36,907 bases of DNA from the NCBI GenBank assembly GCA_018679295.1, contig JAHHLP010000570.1:1-36907 (forward strand). Reading direction: 5' to 3'. Origin of the DNA: Rhodothermia bacterium. Its GTDB lineage: Bacteria > Bacteroidota > Rhodothermia > Rhodothermales > JABDKH01. The position numbers and the translations under genes were made by a program. The notes beneath the pieces were generated by a model. It searched no databases. It was not told the origin of the DNA and worked only from the letters and a program-made list of their open reading frames with translations. Positions 1 through 8,565 of this stretch are shown here, piece after piece. Position 1 is the first letter of the stretch, and every line of letters starts with the position of its first letter.

Positions 1-20
1 CCAAGGCGATCGTCGGTGGC

Positions 21-1016
21 TTGGCGCGGAAGTTTAACCATTTTGGATTGATTTTGCACGGTGCGCATGACCATCAGCATTCAATTGGTGGAGCTGACCG
101 ACCGGATCGGCGCCGGCTTGCCGCATCTATCGCGCTCAACCTCGCTATCACCGTCGCCGAAGTCATAGGCGGTATCGTTTCCGGCAGCCTGGCCTTGCTG
201 TCCGATGCTCTCCACAACTTCACGGACACGGCGTCGCAAGTAATCAGCTATGTGGCGCAGACTATTTCAAGAAGAGGTGCCAACCCCCAGCACACGTTTG
301 GCTACGCCAGATTTGAGGTAGTGGCTGCCTTTTTCAATCTGGTGACGCTGTTTGTCGTGGCAGTCTTTCTGGCCAAGGAGGGAGTCGAGAGACTGATCGA
401 CCCGAATCCCATTCGCGGCGGTGTGATGCTCGGCGTGGCCGTCGCGGGCCTCCTCGTGAATGTGGCTTCGGCACTCCTGCTCCGACGCGACGCGCGCCAC
501 AGCCTCAACATCCGATCCGCTTACCTGCATATCGTAACCGACGCCGTGTCGTCGGTGGCTGTCGTTGCGGGCGCCGTAATCGTGATAACGTTAGGTTTTC
601 AACGGATCGACCCCATCCTGACGATTCTCATCTCGGGATATATCATTTATCACGGCTATGGGATGCTGAAGACGACGACCCGGATTCTGATGAACAGCAC
701 GCCGCCGGGCGTCAATCTCGAGGATGTCATTGGTGTGATTCGAGACACGCCGGGCGTAAAGGGAGCACATCATGTTCACGTATGGCTGATGGACGAAAAC
801 ACCGCTGCGTTGGAGGCTCATGTCGTGATCGAGAGCGTTGATCTGGAGGCGATGGAGCGCATCAAGGCCCGGATCAAGGATCGCCTGGTCGAGGAATTCT
901 CTATCAGGCACTCCACCCTCGAGTTCGAGCACGAAGAAATTCTGGATCGAGCCAACTGCGAGGACGTCCACGGCGATGTCAACACACTGCACCACACGAC
1001 TAACCGCCCGACATGA
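21..1016 (+). CDS. Cation diffusion facilitator family transporter (Zn2+-type, CzcD/ZitB-like)
   Basis: Inner-membrane metal/proton antiporter that exports divalent cations, most likely zinc. Visible: a short His-rich N-terminus (HGAHDHQH, residues 13-20), six hydrophobic segments, and the two metal-site pairs of the family: H65/D69 in the second membrane helix (HNFTD) and H170/D174 in the fifth (HIVTD). HxxxD in both helices is the usual zinc-selective arrangement. A cytoplasmic ferredoxin-like domain follows (about 230-315, with HHVHVWLMDE), as in the family. Length 331 aa is normal. The frame is open to the left edge of the window with no stop, and the start used here is TTG, so the true start may lie outside. 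The 3' end overlaps the next gene by 4 nt (ATGA), which suggests co-transcription with glpD. Family assignment is firm; metal specificity is inferred from the motif. Confidence 0.93.
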   Translation: MARKFNHFGLILHGAHDHQHSIGGADRPDRRRLAASIALNLAITVAEVIGGIVSGSLALLSDALHNFTDTASQVISYVAQTISRRGANPQHTFGYARFEVVAAFFNLVTLFVVAVFLAKEGVERLIDPNPIRGGVMLGVAVAGLLVNVASALLLRRDARHSLNIRSAYLHIVTDAVSSVAVVAGAVIVITLGFQRIDPILTILISGYIIYHGYGMLKTTTRILMNSTPPGVNLEDVIGVIRDTPGVKGAHHVHVWLMDENTAALEAHVVIESVDLEAMERIKARIKDRLVEEFSIRHSTLEFEHEEILDRANCEDVHGDVNTLHHTTNRPT

Positions 1017-2581
1017 AGAGAGAGGAGATGATCACCCGTGTTGAGTCGTCAGACACTCCCTGGGACGTATTGATTGTTGGTGGTGGAGCTACAGGACTGG
1101 GGGTGGCTGTGGAATCGGCCTCTCGCGGCTATGGGACCTTGTTGCTCGAGATGTCCGACTTCGCAAAGGGTACTTCAAGCCGAAGCACCAAGCTCGCGCA
1201 CGGAGGAGTTCGTTACCTGCGTCAAGGCAACGTGTCCCTGGTTCTGGAGGCACTCAAGGAGCGAGGAAGACTCCTCCGGAATGCCCCCCACCTGGTCCGA
1301 GACCTCCCGTTTGTGGTCCCGGTTTACGACTGGTGGGACGGGCCGTTTTACGGCATTGGGCTTCGTCTGTACGATCTGCTGGCGGGGCGAGAGGGCTTTG
1401 GTGCGTCCCGCAACCTAAGTCGCGACGAAACGCTACGGCGTTTGCCGACGATCGAGCCGGAAGGCCTGCGTGGGGGTGTGGTCTATTATGACGGGCAGTT
1501 TGACGATGCGCGGCTTGCCATCAATCTTGCTCAGACAGCTGTAGACCTTGGTGCCACCATCGTTAACTACGCGCGGGTGACAGACGTGACTCATTCTTCC
1601 GACGTGGTGAGCGGAGTCATCGCCGTCGACCTGGAGTCCGAGGCTGAATACGAGATATCCGCCCGCGTGGTAATCAACGCAACGGGGGTCTTCACCGATT
1701 CGATTCGCTCAATGGACGACCCCGAAGCTCAGCCTATGGTTCAGGCGAGTCAGGGGATTCACATTGTGGTCGACAGTTCTTTCATGCCGGGCGACTCGGC
1801 GATAATGGTGCCCGAAACGGACGACGGCCGGGTGCTGTTCGCCATTCCGTGGCACGATCGGATCGTCATCGGAACCACGGACACGCCAGTCGACAAGCCG
1901 ACGCTCGAACCACGCCCGTTCCGCGAGGAGCTGGAGTTTGTGCTGCACCACGCGGCTCGCTATCTGACCAAGGACCCATCACCTTCAGACGTATTGAGCA
2001 CTTTTGCGGGTCTGCGGCCGCTCGTCGGCAGTTCCGACGAAGGAGAGACATCCGAGATCTCGCGAGATCACACGGTCCACATATCCCGATCAGGATTGGT
2101 AACGATTACCGGTGGGAAGTGGACGACCTACAGAAAGATGGCCGAAGATACGATCGACCAGGCCTCTATCGTGGCGCAGCTCGAGGAGCGACCCTGTGTT
2201 ACGCGCGAGATGCGCATTCATGGCTGGGTCGAGGATCCTGATGAGGAGAAGGAGTATGGTGTCTACGGTGCCGATGCACCCCTTGTCGCTCAGATTTGCC
2301 GTGAGGTGAAGCGGGGCGAGGAGTACCTCCATCCATCGCTGCCGTATCGGCGGGGCGAGATCATCCATGCCGTCAGAAATGAGATGGCACGAACGGTCGA
2401 CGACGTCCTTGCGAGACGACTCCGAGCACTCCTTCTCGACGCGAGAGCAAGCATTGAGGTCACACCCTTGGTAGCCGCAATGATTGCCGGCGAATTGGGT
2501 CTGGGTGATGACTGGATCGACGAACAAACGGAGTCCTTCCGCGACCTTGCCAGGGGGTACCTCGTTCCCTCATCGATTTAG
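1013..2581 (+). CDS. glpD: Aerobic glycerol-3-phosphate dehydrogenase (FAD-dependent)
   Basis: Oxidises sn-glycerol-3-phosphate to dihydroxyacetone phosphate and passes electrons to the quinone pool; membrane-associated. The N-terminus carries the FAD dinucleotide-binding motif GGGATGLG (residues 23-30), followed by the GlpD flavin signature FAKGTSSRSTKLAHGGVRYL (50-69). The middle DAO-fold domain includes the conserved GTTDTPVD and GGKWTTYRKMAEDTID blocks, and a C-terminal helical GlpD domain (from about 395) follows. Length 522 aa matches the family. The start overlaps the upstream transporter stop by 4 nt. A second in-frame ATG at 1028 lies just after a purine-rich stretch and could be the true start, removing five residues. 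No glycerol kinase or facilitator gene lies nearby, so the partner genes must be elsewhere. It is convergent with the histidine kinase downstream; the 175-nt gap between them shows no clear terminator. Confidence 0.95.
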   Translation: MKREEMITRVESSDTPWDVLIVGGGATGLGVAVESASRGYGTLLLEMSDFAKGTSSRSTKLAHGGVRYLRQGNVSLVLEALKERGRLLRNAPHLVRDLPFVVPVYDWWDGPFYGIGLRLYDLLAGREGFGASRNLSRDETLRRLPTIEPEGLRGGVVYYDGQFDDARLAINLAQTAVDLGATIVNYARVTDVTHSSDVVSGVIAVDLESEAEYEISARVVINATGVFTDSIRSMDDPEAQPMVQASQGIHIVVDSSFMPGDSAIMVPETDDGRVLFAIPWHDRIVIGTTDTPVDKPTLEPRPFREELEFVLHHAARYLTKDPSPSDVLSTFAGLRPLVGSSDEGETSEISRDHTVHISRSGLVTITGGKWTTYRKMAEDTIDQASIVAQLEERPCVTREMRIHGWVEDPDEEKEYGVYGADAPLVAQICREVKRGEEYLHPSLPYRRGEIIHAVRNEMARTVDDVLARRLRALLLDARASIEVTPLVAAMIAGELGLGDDWIDEQTESFRDLARGYLVPSSI

Positions 2582-2756
2582 GAGGCGCCGTAAGGCCCGT
2601 CGTCCTCGCGATGCCGCATTTGGAAGGGATAACAATGGTGGCCGGTCCTCCCTGGCTGTATCCGCAAGTCGCAGCCATCCATCTGAGGTAGTCAGTACCT
2701 GGCGGCGGCCCGCCTCGCGCGCGGTTTGCGGGTCAAGCAAGGACTACCGCTGGACG

Positions 2757-4022
2757 TCAGGCTGCCTTCGAGAGGACGTGATCCATCATGCGGAATAGTT
2801 GCTGCTTGGTAAACGGCTTTCCGATATAGCCGTCAAAACCGGCCTGAAGAAATCGCTCGCGGTCGCCCGGCAGCGCGTAAGCCGTTACGGCGATAAACGG
2901 CGTGGTTTCGTAGCCGCTAAGCTTGCGGATATTCAGCATCACGTCCACACCGGTCTCGTCCTCTCCAAGGTTGATATCCATCAGCACGGCATCAAACTGG
3001 TTTTCGCGGGACAGATTCAATGCCGTGGTCCCGTCCGAAGCCGTCGACACTTCGCAGCGACTGCTCAGAAGGTGTTGAAGAAGAATGAGCATGTCCGGGT
3101 TGTCCTCAACCGCGAGGACGCGGGGCTTCTCCTCTGGCTCTGACTGCTCATCGGACGTCGTGACAGCGGAACTGTTCGTTCGGCGGTCGGCCTGCACGAC
3201 TTGTGCGAACGTGTCTGCGGCAGAATTGTCGATGACACCGGGTATTGTGACGAGGAATGTGCTTCCTCGACCGGGCTCCGATTGCACGGCAACTTGACCG
3301 TTCATCAAATCAACCAGCCGCTTCGTGATGGTTAGGCCCAGTCCGACGCCGTCATAGCTTCGAGCCACGTCCGCCTCCTGACTGAACGCGTCGAACATTA
3401 CCTCCTGAAACGATGGCCGGATACCGATGCCGGTATCAGAGACGCGTATCTCCAGAGCCGAGCCGGCAGTTGTTACTTCGAGTTCGATGGATCCGTTATC
3501 AGTGAACCGAATCGCATTCTCCAGAAGGTTGTGCACGATCCGGTCGATAGCGGTGCGGTCTACTGTAGCTACGAGATCCTGTGCTTCGTAGTGAACCTTG
3601 AGCTCTATGCCTTTTTCCTCAGCAGCTCTCTTTAGGCCGCCTATCTCCTCCTCGATCTGCTGAACAATATTGACCTCATCGAGATGGAGCTTGTAGCTGC
3701 CTTCCTCGAGCATCGAGAGGTTGAGAATGGAATTGAGCGCGTCCATGAGCCGCTTGCCGCTGCGCTCGATAAATCCCAGAAACTTGCCGTGGCGCTCGGA
3801 CAGTTCTTCCTCGAGAATCGACGCAAAGCCGACGATGGCGGCAAGCGGGGTACGGATCTCGTGACTTAGGTTAGTCAGGACGGTCGACTTCATCGTCCCC
3901 AGCTTTTCCGAATCGGAGAGCATTCGCTCGAGATCTGCTACTCGGGCTTGAAGTTCGTCGACGCGGCTGCGTCGGTCCGGAGCCGCTGTGGCACCGGCTA
4001 TAGGTTCTCTTTCCTGCTGCAT
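2757..4022 (-). CDS. Soluble histidine kinase with C-terminal receiver domain
   Basis: Two-component signalling protein, probably cytoplasmic. A short coiled-coil-like segment (about 20-45) leads into a HisKA domain with the phospho-acceptor H54 (NLSHEIRTPL). The HATPase_c domain has an N-box (NLLENAIRFTDNGS), G1 (DTGIGI) and G2 (GVGLGLT). After a linker comes a receiver with the likely phospho-acceptor D349 (LMDINLG) and the conserved lysine in GKPF. There is no transmembrane segment and no recognisable sensor domain in the 421 aa, so input may come from a partner or from the coiled coil. The receiver resembles that of the hybrid kinase at 5172-8021 very closely (both have a DIN-acidic loop, AVTAYALPGD and AGFDGY), which points to paralogy. 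No DNA-binding response regulator is nearby. Start is the ATG at 4022; no strong ribosome-binding site is visible. Confidence 0.92.
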   Translation of the reverse strand: MQQEREPIAGATAAPDRRSRVDELQARVADLERMLSDSEKLGTMKSTVLTNLSHEIRTPLAAIVGFASILEEELSERHGKFLGFIERSGKRLMDALNSILNLSMLEEGSYKLHLDEVNIVQQIEEEIGGLKRAAEEKGIELKVHYEAQDLVATVDRTAIDRIVHNLLENAIRFTDNGSIELEVTTAGSALEIRVSDTGIGIRPSFQEVMFDAFSQEADVARSYDGVGLGLTITKRLVDLMNGQVAVQSEPGRGSTFLVTIPGVIDNSAADTFAQVVQADRRTNSSAVTTSDEQSEPEEKPRVLAVEDNPDMLILLQHLLSSRCEVSTASDGTTALNLSRENQFDAVLMDINLGEDETGVDVMLNIRKLSGYETTPFIAVTAYALPGDRERFLQAGFDGYIGKPFTKQQLFRMMDHVLSKAA

Positions 4023-4205
4023 GGGAGTCCGGCTTGAAGGACGGTTGGCGGTTTTCGGCGGTGCTGCCGAGGCAGATCGCGTCTGGTGGGACAGGACAGC
4101 GCGCCGGAATCACGAATTAGTTGCAGTATCGGCGAAGAGGAGACGAACAAAAGTCAGGAATTTCCGGTGGCAGACGGAAGGCAACTTATCCCTCAGCCAC
4201 TCTGG

Positions 4206-4976
4206 TTATCCTTCGTTCGAGGCTGTTCCGAAGGGCTTCTCGAAGAACATGAGATGCTGCCGTGGCAATATGTCCAGCGTCTTGGTCCAGCCGAGTCCCA
4301 CGTACTCCATTTCCTTCCGCGCTTGTGCCTCCGTGAGCCGGTGCAGGGTCGAGAGAGGAAGTGTTTCATCCTCGCCGCGGTACTCGGCAAGCGCTACCCT
4401 GCCGCCAGGCACGAGAGCAGCCTCGATTTGCCGCATCATCTCATATGGATACGAGAACTCGTGGTAGGATCCGACTATCAACACCAGATCCACGGAAGCC
4501 GCAGGAAGATTGGGGTCGTCCGCCTCCCCCTGAATTACCTCTACGTTGTCGTATCCCTGAGCCTCGGCGCGCGCGCGAAGGTCGACCAGCATCTCGGGCT
4601 GAATATCAACGGCCAGCACCCGGCCATGGGGAACCATGTCTGCGATACGAAACGTGTAGAAGCCGGTACCGGCGCCGATGTCCGCCACGACGTCGGACGG
4701 CTTCAAGTCGAGCGCTTTGACGAGTCTCTCAGGGAACTCCGCCAGTTCTCTCTCCGGCCTGTCCAGCCACGACGCTATCTCACGGTGTGACCTAATTCGA
4801 GCGATTTCCCGACCCAGATAGTAGCGCCCCGTCCCCAAAGAATCGGATGGCTCAAGCTCCCGATAGTGACTGGCGGGCGCATCCTCCGCACCACGACACC
4901 CGATCCAGCCGGTGCAAATCAGCAGAATGGCAAGAGTCCCAGAGCCACCCTTCATCGAAACCTTGATCATGCGCAT
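4206..4976 (-). CDS. Exported (probable lipoprotein) class I SAM-dependent methyltransferase-like protein
   Basis: The core is a Rossmann methyltransferase: motif I VVADIGAGTGFY (96-107), an acidic residue after beta-2 (D124 in LAVDIQ), a motif IV-like region (SVDLVLIVGSYHE, 161-173) and a post-motif LVPGGRVALAEYRGED segment. The substrate is unknown. In front of this sits a hydrophobic stretch ending in Cys27 (TLAILLICTGWIGC), which reads as a signal peptide. The lipobox is imperfect, with Trp at -3. Three in-frame ATGs (4976, 4970, 4955) are possible starts; the 4955 start gives the most typical signal peptide and has AAGG just upstream. A conserved block between export signal and Rossmann fold (RYYLGREIARIRSHREIASWL) is, as I recall, typical of a group of exported methyltransferase-like proteins in several phyla. 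Lies between two sensor kinases, divergent from the larger. A SAM enzyme outside the cytoplasm is odd, because SAM is not expected there. Confidence 0.8.
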   Translation of the reverse strand: MRMIKVSMKGGSGTLAILLICTGWIGCRGAEDAPASHYRELEPSDSLGTGRYYLGREIARIRSHREIASWLDRPERELAEFPERLVKALDLKPSDVVADIGAGTGFYTFRIADMVPHGRVLAVDIQPEMLVDLRARAEAQGYDNVEVIQGEADDPNLPAASVDLVLIVGSYHEFSYPYEMMRQIEAALVPGGRVALAEYRGEDETLPLSTLHRLTEAQARKEMEYVGLGWTKTLDILPRQHLMFFEKPFGTASNEG

Positions 4977-4997
4977 TCCCTATCCCTTCGAGGTCAG

Positions 4998-5026
4998 GAA
5001 AGATACTAACACGATCTTCTCGAAAA
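4998..5026 (-). promoter_or_regulatory. Candidate Bacteroidota-type promoter for the methyltransferase-like gene
   Basis: On the minus strand TATCTTTC (4998-5005) matches 7 of 8 positions of the Bacteroidota -7 consensus TAnnTTTG. A TTTT stretch (5023-5026) lies 17 nt further upstream in the -33 position. It ends 21 nt before the ATG at 4976. Seen by eye only; such matches arise by chance fairly often. Confidence 0.3.
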
Positions 5027-5101
5027 TGCCGAATGCACGCACCTTTGGTCGGCTTAAGGACTATGTGCCACGGTCGATTTTTTGAGTGTCCGTCCCGGCT
5101 A

Positions 5102-5131
5102 TTGGTTCCATTCCTGTGCCGCCGACATAAT
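5102..5131 (+). promoter_or_regulatory. Candidate promoter for the large hybrid kinase
   Basis: TTGGTT (5102-5107), an 18-nt spacer and CATAAT (5126-5131) resemble a sigma-70-type -35/-10 pair, 40 nt before the chosen ATG at 5172. The overlapping TAATTCC also loosely resembles a Bacteroidota -7 element. It sits in the 195-nt divergent region shared with the methyltransferase-like gene. Weak evidence by eye. Confidence 0.27.
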
Positions 5132-5171
5132 TCCCGCCAGCCACATCAGAATCCGCGCCGGAGAGCCACCG

Positions 5172-8021
5172 ATGTTTCCAAAAGTGCAGCCTTTGACCTG
5201 GGGTGGACTGCGTGGGAAATTCATGCTCTTCATCGGTACCCTGCTCTTCGTGATCACAGGCGCCCTCACGCTGATCAACTTCAAGTACCAGCAGCGGACG
5301 ATCACGGACCGAGAAGCCGGCAAGGCACGTGCCCTCGCAGAGGTAATCCGCGCTACGGTGAGGGAAGACATCCTGTCGCTAAATCAAGATCATCTTGATG
5401 AGCATCTTAGTGCGGTCAAGGCGGTACCCGAGGTACTGTACGTCTATGCCTACAACGGCGAGGGTCACATTCTCGCCGATGGCACGCCCGAGAACAAGTT
5501 TCGCGGCATCCTTCTGAAGGACAAGACGAGTCTGCGCAGCGTTACCGCTCACGAACCGCTTCTACAGTTCGAGGACGACCTGCTCGATGCAACAGAACCA
5601 ATACTCGCCGGCGAAGACCTCCTTGGCGGCGTCCGAGTTGGCTACTCACTTGAACAGCTCCGAAGCGACATTGCGTTTGCGCGGAATCTGAGTTTCGGGG
5701 TTGGGACCATACTGAGTATTCTCGCTCTACTCCTCTGCTACATTTTGACGAAGCGGATAACTGACCCCCTGATGGAGGTCACCGAGGCAACCGAAGCCAT
5801 TTCCGATGACCGTTTCAAGGAGCCGCTCCGCATTCGATCGGGTGATGAAATCGAGTCTCTTGCCAACGCGCTAAACCGAATGGCGCGATCACTTAAGGGG
5901 TCTCGCGAAGCACTGATCAAGTCGCGAGAGTACACGGACAAAATCATCGCCTCGATACTCGACATGCTTGTCGTAACCGACTTGTCCGGTGTTATCAGCA
6001 GGGTGAACGACGCGACGTGTCAAACGCTCGGTTATGAGCGCAACGAACTTGAGGGAGAACATATACAGAAGATCATACACGCGTCCCCTTTCGCGGCCGT
6101 CAACCCCGGCAAGCATCCCGAGGGACCGCACGTCTTTGTGGGTGAGAAATGCAACTTCACGACGAAGGACGGTCGCACGATCAAGACATCCTTCTCCGGT
6201 TCGATTATCTATGACGACGATCAGGAGGTTGCGGGCTATGTCGGACTGGCGCAAGACATTACCGATCGACTCGCCGCCGAGAACGAACTTCGCATGCGGG
6301 CGATGCAGCATACCGCCGTAGCCGAACTGGGGCAGTTAGCCCTGTCAAGTCCCAGCTTGCAGCAGGTCATGGATGAGGCCGTACAGCATGTCGCGAACAC
6401 TCTTGATGTTTCTCACAATTCCGTCTGTGAGCTTCTGCCCGAAAAGAATGCCCTGCTGCTTCGTGCCGGCAAGGGTTGGCCGGAAGGCGTCATCGGCAAG
6501 GCGTGGGTGAGCGCAGATATCGATACGCACTCCGGATATACGCTGTCGGTGAACCGGCCGGTGGTGCTGATGGATCTCGCTACCGAACAGAGATTCAAGG
6601 GAGCACCCCTGATGCGCGAACACAATCTTGTGAGCGGCGCAAGCGTGGTGATCCACGGTAAAGACGGCCCATGGGGAGTCCTCGCAGCACACGCGCAGGT
6701 AAGACGCAACTTCTCCGAAGACGATATCAACTTCCTGCAGTCCGTCGCGAACATCATCTCAACGTCGATCGAACGGCATCGTCAAGAGGAGGCGCTGATC
6801 GAGGCCAAGAACGAGGCCGAAGAGATGTCGCGACTCAAGTCGTCCTTCCTTGCGAACATGAGTCACGAGATACGTACCCCTCTGACGATAATGATCGGAT
6901 ATGCCGAAGCTCTCACCGAGATGGTGCCCGATGGTGTCCGGGCGTTTGCCGAGCGCATCGAGCAAGGCGGTCACCGGCTTCTCGCCACGTTGAACTCAGT
7001 CCTCGAGTTGTCACGGATACAGGCCAAAGAACTCAAGCTCAATCTTGAAGACATAGACATCTCCGAGGAAGTCGAGCTCGCATCCCGCCTTCTCAATGAG
7101 ATGGCTAGTGCAAAGGACTTGGATCTGCGGTTCGAGCGCCCCGAAGAGGTCTCGCTCGCCCGGATCGATAAGGGCTCGCTGCAGCGAATCATCGACAATT
7201 TGGTCGGAAACGCCATCAAGTTCACCAGCAGAGGCCATGTAGAACTCAAGGTGTACGAAGACGCCACCAGAGTCTACATGACTGTCGAGGATACGGGGAT
7301 CGGCATCGGACAGGAGTTTCTTCCGTATCTGTTTGACGAATTCAAGCAGGAATCCACCGGGGAGGCACGTTCCCACGAAGGCAGTGGCCTCGGTCTGACG
7401 ATCACTCGCCAGATGGTTGAAATGCACGGCGGACGCATCACGGTTGAGAGCGAGAAGGGTGTCGGCACCAAGTTCACGGTATGGTTCCCCAAGATTGCCA
7501 GCACGTCTTCGCGTCCGGCCGGAATCAAGAGAGCTGGCGACAGAAAACCTTCAGCTTCGAAGCGGTCGCGCGACCGGGCCACGTTGCCAACCCGTCGAGC
7601 GCTCGTGCTCGATGATTCACTCGAAACGCGGGAGCTGATTCGCTTCTTCCTCGAACCTTTCTTCGACATGACTATCGTGGAGTCGGCCGACGCCGTCTTC
7701 AACAGCACATGGGAGGGCACCTTCGACATCGTGCTCCTCGACATAAACATTGGCGACGAGGAATGGTCGGGCCTCGACGTTATGGCGGTACTCCGCAAGC
7801 TTCCCGAGTACGAGAAGATCCCGATCATTGCGGTTACGGCCTATGCTCTGCCAGGCGATGAGCAGCGATTTCGGGAGGCAGGGTTCGACGGCTACCTTTC
7901 AAAGCCGTTTGTGAAGGCAACGCTGCTGGGCGAGATCGAGCGGCTACTCGGGGCCCTGGATGAGGAGGAGCCGTCGGAGCGCCTCGACAATCGGACGGGC
8001 GCAGCCGGGACGGCGGCGTAG
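5172..8021 (+). CDS. Membrane hybrid sensor histidine kinase (Cache-like sensor, HAMP, PAS, GAF, HisKA, HATPase, receiver)
   Basis: Transmembrane signalling kinase of 949 aa. Order seen: TM1 (about 17-37), periplasmic Cache-like sensor (about 40-170), TM2 (about 175-195), HAMP (about 195-250), PAS (about 260-375, with MLVVTDLSG and a PAC end GLAQDITD), GAF (about 380-535), HisKA with H565 (NMSHEIRTPL), HATPase_c (DTGIGIG, GSGLGLT), then a linker and receiver with D857 (LLDINIG) and the lysine in SKPF. I chose the ATG at 5172 rather than the in-frame ATG at 5082 because GGAGAG precedes it at good distance and it opens directly into the first membrane segment; the upstream 30 residues look non-coding. 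The receiver is a near twin of that in the kinase at 2757-4022, so the pair may share a pathway. The stop codon abuts the repeat block downstream. Input signal and output partner cannot be told from sequence. Confidence 0.93.
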   Translation: MFPKVQPLTWGGLRGKFMLFIGTLLFVITGALTLINFKYQQRTITDREAGKARALAEVIRATVREDILSLNQDHLDEHLSAVKAVPEVLYVYAYNGEGHILADGTPENKFRGILLKDKTSLRSVTAHEPLLQFEDDLLDATEPILAGEDLLGGVRVGYSLEQLRSDIAFARNLSFGVGTILSILALLLCYILTKRITDPLMEVTEATEAISDDRFKEPLRIRSGDEIESLANALNRMARSLKGSREALIKSREYTDKIIASILDMLVVTDLSGVISRVNDATCQTLGYERNELEGEHIQKIIHASPFAAVNPGKHPEGPHVFVGEKCNFTTKDGRTIKTSFSGSIIYDDDQEVAGYVGLAQDITDRLAAENELRMRAMQHTAVAELGQLALSSPSLQQVMDEAVQHVANTLDVSHNSVCELLPEKNALLLRAGKGWPEGVIGKAWVSADIDTHSGYTLSVNRPVVLMDLATEQRFKGAPLMREHNLVSGASVVIHGKDGPWGVLAAHAQVRRNFSEDDINFLQSVANIISTSIERHRQEEALIEAKNEAEEMSRLKSSFLANMSHEIRTPLTIMIGYAEALTEMVPDGVRAFAERIEQGGHRLLATLNSVLELSRIQAKELKLNLEDIDISEEVELASRLLNEMASAKDLDLRFERPEEVSLARIDKGSLQRIIDNLVGNAIKFTSRGHVELKVYEDATRVYMTVEDTGIGIGQEFLPYLFDEFKQESTGEARSHEGSGLGLTITRQMVEMHGGRITVESEKGVGTKFTVWFPKIASTSSRPAGIKRAGDRKPSASKRSRDRATLPTRRALVLDDSLETRELIRFFLEPFFDMTIVESADAVFNSTWEGTFDIVLLDINIGDEEWSGLDVMAVLRKLPEYEKIPIIAVTAYALPGDEQRFREAGFDGYLSKPFVKATLLGEIERLLGALDEEEPSERLDNRTGAAGTAA

Positions 8022-8373
8022 GCCCGGGGTGACGACATTCGTCATTGCCGCCTCTCCCTGTCATTGCCGCCTCTCCCTGTCATTGCCGCGCAAGCGGCAA
8101 ACCATACCCTCAAACAATCCATGGGCCCCCGGTCAGGCCCGGGGTGACGACATTTGTCATTGCCGCCTCTCCCTGTCATTGCCGCGCAAGCGGTAAACCA
8201 TACCCCTCAAACAACCCATGGGCCCCGGGTCAGGCCCGGGGTGACGACATTCGTCATTGCCGCGCAGCTTGTCCTCGCGACCGCGAAGGGCGGCAATCAG
8301 AGGGCCTAAGGAGCCCGCAGCCTTTGCATGGGCCCCGGGTCAGGCACGGGGTGACGACATTTGTCATTGCCGC
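8022..8373. repeat. REP-like palindromic repeat cluster, four copies
   Basis: A 47-nt core starting CATGGGCCCCGGGTCAGG and ending in CATTGCCGC recurs at 8120-8166, 8217-8263 and 8327-8373. A truncated first copy (8022-8051) begins directly after the kinase stop codon. Starts are spaced 97-115 nt. Each full core holds a hairpin CCCCGGG-TCAGG-CCCGGGG (for example 8223-8241; copy 2 has one mismatch and copy 4 has CACGGGG). Between cores lies a second short hairpin, GCCGC-GCAA-GCGGC, in copies 1 and 2 (the second with GCGGT). The core reads open in frame by chance, which artificially extends the downstream ORF to 8257. The layout is typical of REP/BIME-type intergenic repeats. No associated transposase is in this window. 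Confidence 0.85.
8041..8089. repeat. 19-nt tandem repeat inside the REP-like cluster
   Basis: GTCATTGCCGCCTCTCCCT occurs twice head to tail (8041-8059, 8060-8078) and a third unit starts at 8079 but diverges after GTCATTGCCGC. One further copy is at 8157-8175. It looks like a slippage product within the larger repeat. Confidence 0.75.
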
Positions 8374-8565
8374 GCGGCCTGTCCTCGCGCACGCTGTGGG
8401 CGGAATCCAGCGCCTTTCCAGTTAACCCCGAGCCCCTCAATTCCCCGGGAATGCACTTTATCTTCCGTGCCGCCCTCTGTATTATCCGTACCAGCATTCA
8501 TCACGCCTTTCTCGGGGCGTACCCCAACGCACGTCTTGAAAACACACAGTGGCCGAAGAGCGCAC
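8374..8565. other. Non-coding leader between repeat cluster and surface-protein cluster
   Basis: No convincing gene here. The in-frame extension of the downstream ORF through this stretch is rich in Pro, Arg and Ser and precedes a clear signal peptide, so it is judged untranslated. TATTAT at 8480-8485 is a possible -10 element without a good -35. Any promoter for the seven-gene surface cluster should lie in this stretch. Confidence 0.5.

Noticed and set aside
4086..4790. 234-aa plus-strand ORF opposite the methyltransferase-like gene
   Set aside because: The minus frame carries a signal peptide and SAM motifs; the plus frame has neither.
8022..8373. CRISPR array
   Set aside because: Unit lengths vary (97-115 nt), spacer parts are themselves related between copies, and no cas gene is present; it fits REP-like repeats.
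8257..8565. N-terminal extension of the first surface protein through the repeat block
   Set aside because: Translated repeat sequence, followed by a proper signal peptide at 8566; the extension would bury the export signal.
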